Shown here: positions 7,609 through 8,809 of the stretch, piece by piece
How positions within the stretch are numbered: the first letter of the stretch is position 1
How the letters are laid out: the number at the start of each line of letters is the position of its first letter
DNA from: Sodalis-like endosymbiont of Proechinophthirus fluctus
GTDB lineage: Bacteria > Pseudomonadota > Gammaproteobacteria > Enterobacterales > Enterobacteriaceae
Assembly: GCF_001602625.1 (NCBI RefSeq)
Contig: NZ_LECR01000010.1
Span: 9,957-18,765 of the forward strand
Reading direction: 5' to 3'
Length of the DNA: 8,809 nt
Notes under the pieces: generated by a model
What the model was told of the DNA's origin: nothing
The model's input: only the letters and a program-made list of their open reading frames with translations
The model's database searches: none
Program-made: the position numbers and the translations under genes

Positions 7609-7878
7609 ATGTCTCTAGGTGTTGAAGCGAAAGCGAAAATTGTTTCTGATTTCGGCCATGATGCTAAAGACAGTGGTTCTACTGAAGTTCAAGTTGCTCT
7701 TTTAACCGCTCAGATTAGCCATCTGCAGGGCCATTTTGCAGAACACAAAAAGGATCACCACAGCCGCCGTGGTCTTCTACGCATGGTTTCACAGCGTCGT
7801 AAGCTGCTCGACTACCTGAAGGGCAAAGATGTAGCGCGTTACACTAGTCTTATCGAATGCCTGGGTCTGCGTCGCTAA
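7609..7878 (+). CDS. rpsO: 30S ribosomal protein S15
   Basis: S15 is a primary binder of the central domain of 16S rRNA and contributes a bridge to the 50S subunit. The 89-residue product is full length and keeps the rRNA-contacting core: [42 protein letters not shown] and LLDYL, ending LGLRR. Two basic residues that I recall as arginine in E. coli differ here: residue 72 is glycine (LKGKD) and residue 84 is cysteine (IECLG). Residue 17 is His where E. coli has Arg. These are unusual losses of charge in a small RNA-binding protein, though the frame is intact and the gene has its own promoter, a good ribosome binding site and a terminator. Confidence 0.98.
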   Translation: MSLGVEAKAKIVSDFGHDAKDSGSTEVQVALLTAQISHLQGHFAEHKKDHHSRRGLLRMVSQRRKLLDYLKGKDVARYTSLIECLGLRR

Positions 7879-7895
7879 GCTAGAGATAGTTTTAT

Positions 7896-7927
7896 AAGAA
7901 AGGGGCCTTATAAGGCCCCTTTCTTCT
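7896..7927 (+). terminator. Intrinsic terminator after rpsO
   Basis: The arms AAGAAAGGGGCCTTA (7896-7910) and TAAGGCCCCTTTCTT (7911-7925) are perfect reverse complements, giving a very strong GC-centred stem. The T run within and after the 3' arm is broken by C (TTTCTTCT), so release may be partial. It corresponds in place to the E. coli rpsO terminator, where some transcripts read through into pnp. Being symmetric, it could also act on the opposite strand. Confidence 0.85.
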
Positions 7928-7960
7928 AGGCAGCAGCGCTCACTCCAGGACGGAGAATAC

Positions 7961-7993
7961 TTCCGCCCACGGCGCGATGGACGCTAGTATATT
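7961..7993 (+). promoter_or_regulatory. Weak candidate promoter for pnp
   Basis: TAGTAT (7985-7990), overlapping TATATT (7988-7993), resembles a -10 box, but the best upstream hexamer, TTCCGC (7961-7966), is a poor -35 at 18 bases. E. coli has a pnp promoter between rpsO and pnp, which is the main reason to suspect one here. Confidence 0.3.
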
Positions 7994-8011
7994 ATTCCAT
8001 TGCTGAGGTTC

Positions 8012-8124
8012 ACGCGGCTAATAGGAGGCTTTATTCCACGGGATAAAGATTATCATTAGTCGTGAGGATATGATGATAAGAGGTTGTTCATCAACGGTGG
8101 GCGGTTGGTTTGAGAGCGCCGCGT
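8012..8124 (+). promoter_or_regulatory. Structured pnp leader, likely RNase III/PNPase control region
   Basis: A closing helix pairs ACGCGGC (8012-8018) with GCCGCGT (8118-8124). Inside are three successive hairpins: 8029-8048 (CTTTATTC/GGATAAAG, eight pairs including one G:U, loop CACG), 8050-8079 (TTATCATTA/TGATGATAA, nine pairs with one G:U), and a weak one at 8083-8095 (GTTG/CAAC). The structure ends nine bases before the ribosome binding site. In E. coli, RNase III cuts the pnp leader duplex and PNPase then represses its own mRNA. The pairings are seen; the role is inferred. Confidence 0.5.
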
Positions 8125-8145
8125 ACTTTGAAAAAGGAAATTATT

Positions 8146-8809
8146 TTGCTAAATCCGATTGTTCGCAAGTTTCAATACGGTAAACATACCGTCACGATAG
8201 AAACCGGTATGATGGCCCGTCAGGCGACTGCCGCAGTCATGGTAAGCATGGACGACACGGCAGTGTTTGTGACCGTTGTGGGCGCCAAACAAGCAAAACC
8301 GGGACAGATCTTCTTCCCGCTTACCGTCAACTATCAGGAGCGGACTTACGCCGCGGGTCGTTTCCCGGGCGGGTTCTTCCGACGTGAAGGCCGTCCGAGC
8401 GAAGGCGAAACACTGATTTCGCGTCTGATTGACCGTCCTATCCGTCCGCTGTTCCCGGAAGGTTTTCTGAACGAAGTGCAGGTTATCGCTACCGTGGTGT
8501 CAGTTAATCCACAGGTAAGCCCAGATATCGTGGCGATGATTGGCACTTCTGCCGCGCTGAGCCTGTCTGGTATTCCGTTCAGCGGCCCTATCGGCGCCGC
8601 ACGCGTGGGCTACATTAACGACCAGTACGTGCTGAACCCGACCCAGGATGAGCTGGTCGATAGCCGCCTGGATCTAGTAGTGTCCGGTACCCAGAATGCG
8701 GTGCTGATGGTGGAATCCGAAGCGCAGCTGTTAAGCGAAGATCAAATGCTGGGCGCCGTGGTGTACGGCCACGATCAGCAGCAGGTGGTAATCGATAATA
8801 TCAATCAGC
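8146..8809 (+). CDS. pnp: Polyribonucleotide nucleotidyltransferase (PNPase), N-terminal part
   Basis: PNPase degrades RNA 3' to 5' using phosphate and is a component of the RNA degradosome. The window holds 221 codons of a protein of about 700. The start is TTG at 8146 ([12 protein letters not shown]), with AAGGA at 8134-8138, seven bases upstream; I recall the E. coli gene also using TTG. The visible part covers the first RNase PH-like domain, with the RNA-contacting stretch [30 protein letters not shown], then [24 protein letters not shown], and the start of the helical linker. The second catalytic domain, KH and S1 domains lie beyond the window. The frame is open to the last base. Confidence 0.96.
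   Translation, partial: MLNPIVRKFQYGKHTVTIETGMMARQATAAVMVSMDDTAVFVTVVGAKQAKPGQIFFPLTVNYQERTYAAGRFPGGFFRREGRPSEGETLISRLIDRPIRPLFPEGFLNEVQVIATVVSVNPQVSPDIVAMIGTSAALSLSGIPFSGPIGAARVGYINDQYVLNPTQDELVDSRLDLVVSGTQNAVLMVESEAQLLSEDQMLGAVVYGHDQQQVVIDNINQ

Noticed and set aside
8000..8024. TTGCTG with TAATAG as a pnp promoter
   Set aside because: The spacer is only 13 bases, too short for a sigma70 promoter.

Overview
The window is a conserved housekeeping locus of a gammaproteobacterium of the order Enterobacterales. All protein-coding genes are on the + strand: the 3' end of glmM, secG, a leucine tRNA (GAG), an initiator methionine tRNA (metY type), then rimP-nusA-infB-rbfA-truB-rpsO and the 5' part of pnp. 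From memory, the proteins align almost without gaps to their E. coli counterparts (SecG 110 aa, RimP 150, NusA 495, IF2 894 versus 890, S15 89). Several conserved positions are altered, often by changes that fit C-to-T transitions. With an S15 N-terminus that looks Sodalis-like, this suggests a Sodalis-type insect symbiont or a close relative. That placement is inference. No coding gene in the window is visibly broken.

Layout. Bases 1-160 hold the glmM C-terminus (peptidoglycan precursor synthesis). Bases 161-559 form a gene-free gap with degraded extra copies of the glmM 3' end, a long imperfect inverted repeat and a good sigma70-type promoter for secG. Bases 560-1174 hold secG and two tRNAs, with a promoter between the tRNAs. 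Bases 1175-1389 hold tandem intrinsic terminators in front of rimP. Bases 1390-7491 are the tightly packed rimP-nusA-infB-rbfA-truB cluster. Bases 7492-7925 hold the rpsO promoter, rpsO and its terminator. Bases 7926-8145 are a structured pnp leader, and pnp runs off the window end.

How the genes work together. The metY promoter probably feeds initiator tRNA and, by read-through of two terminators, the translation and transcription factors downstream: RimP and RbfA (30S maturation), NusA (pausing, termination, antitermination), IF2 (initiator tRNA placement) and TruB (tRNA pseudouridine 55). rpsO and pnp follow with their own control: S15 autoregulation and RNase III/PNPase control are known in E. 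coli, and the leaders here have matching structure.

I found no mobile element, CRISPR array, phage gene, defence system or unknown gene cluster, and I do not think the window contains an undescribed system. The points worth a second look are non-coding structures, start-codon choices and the substitution pattern.
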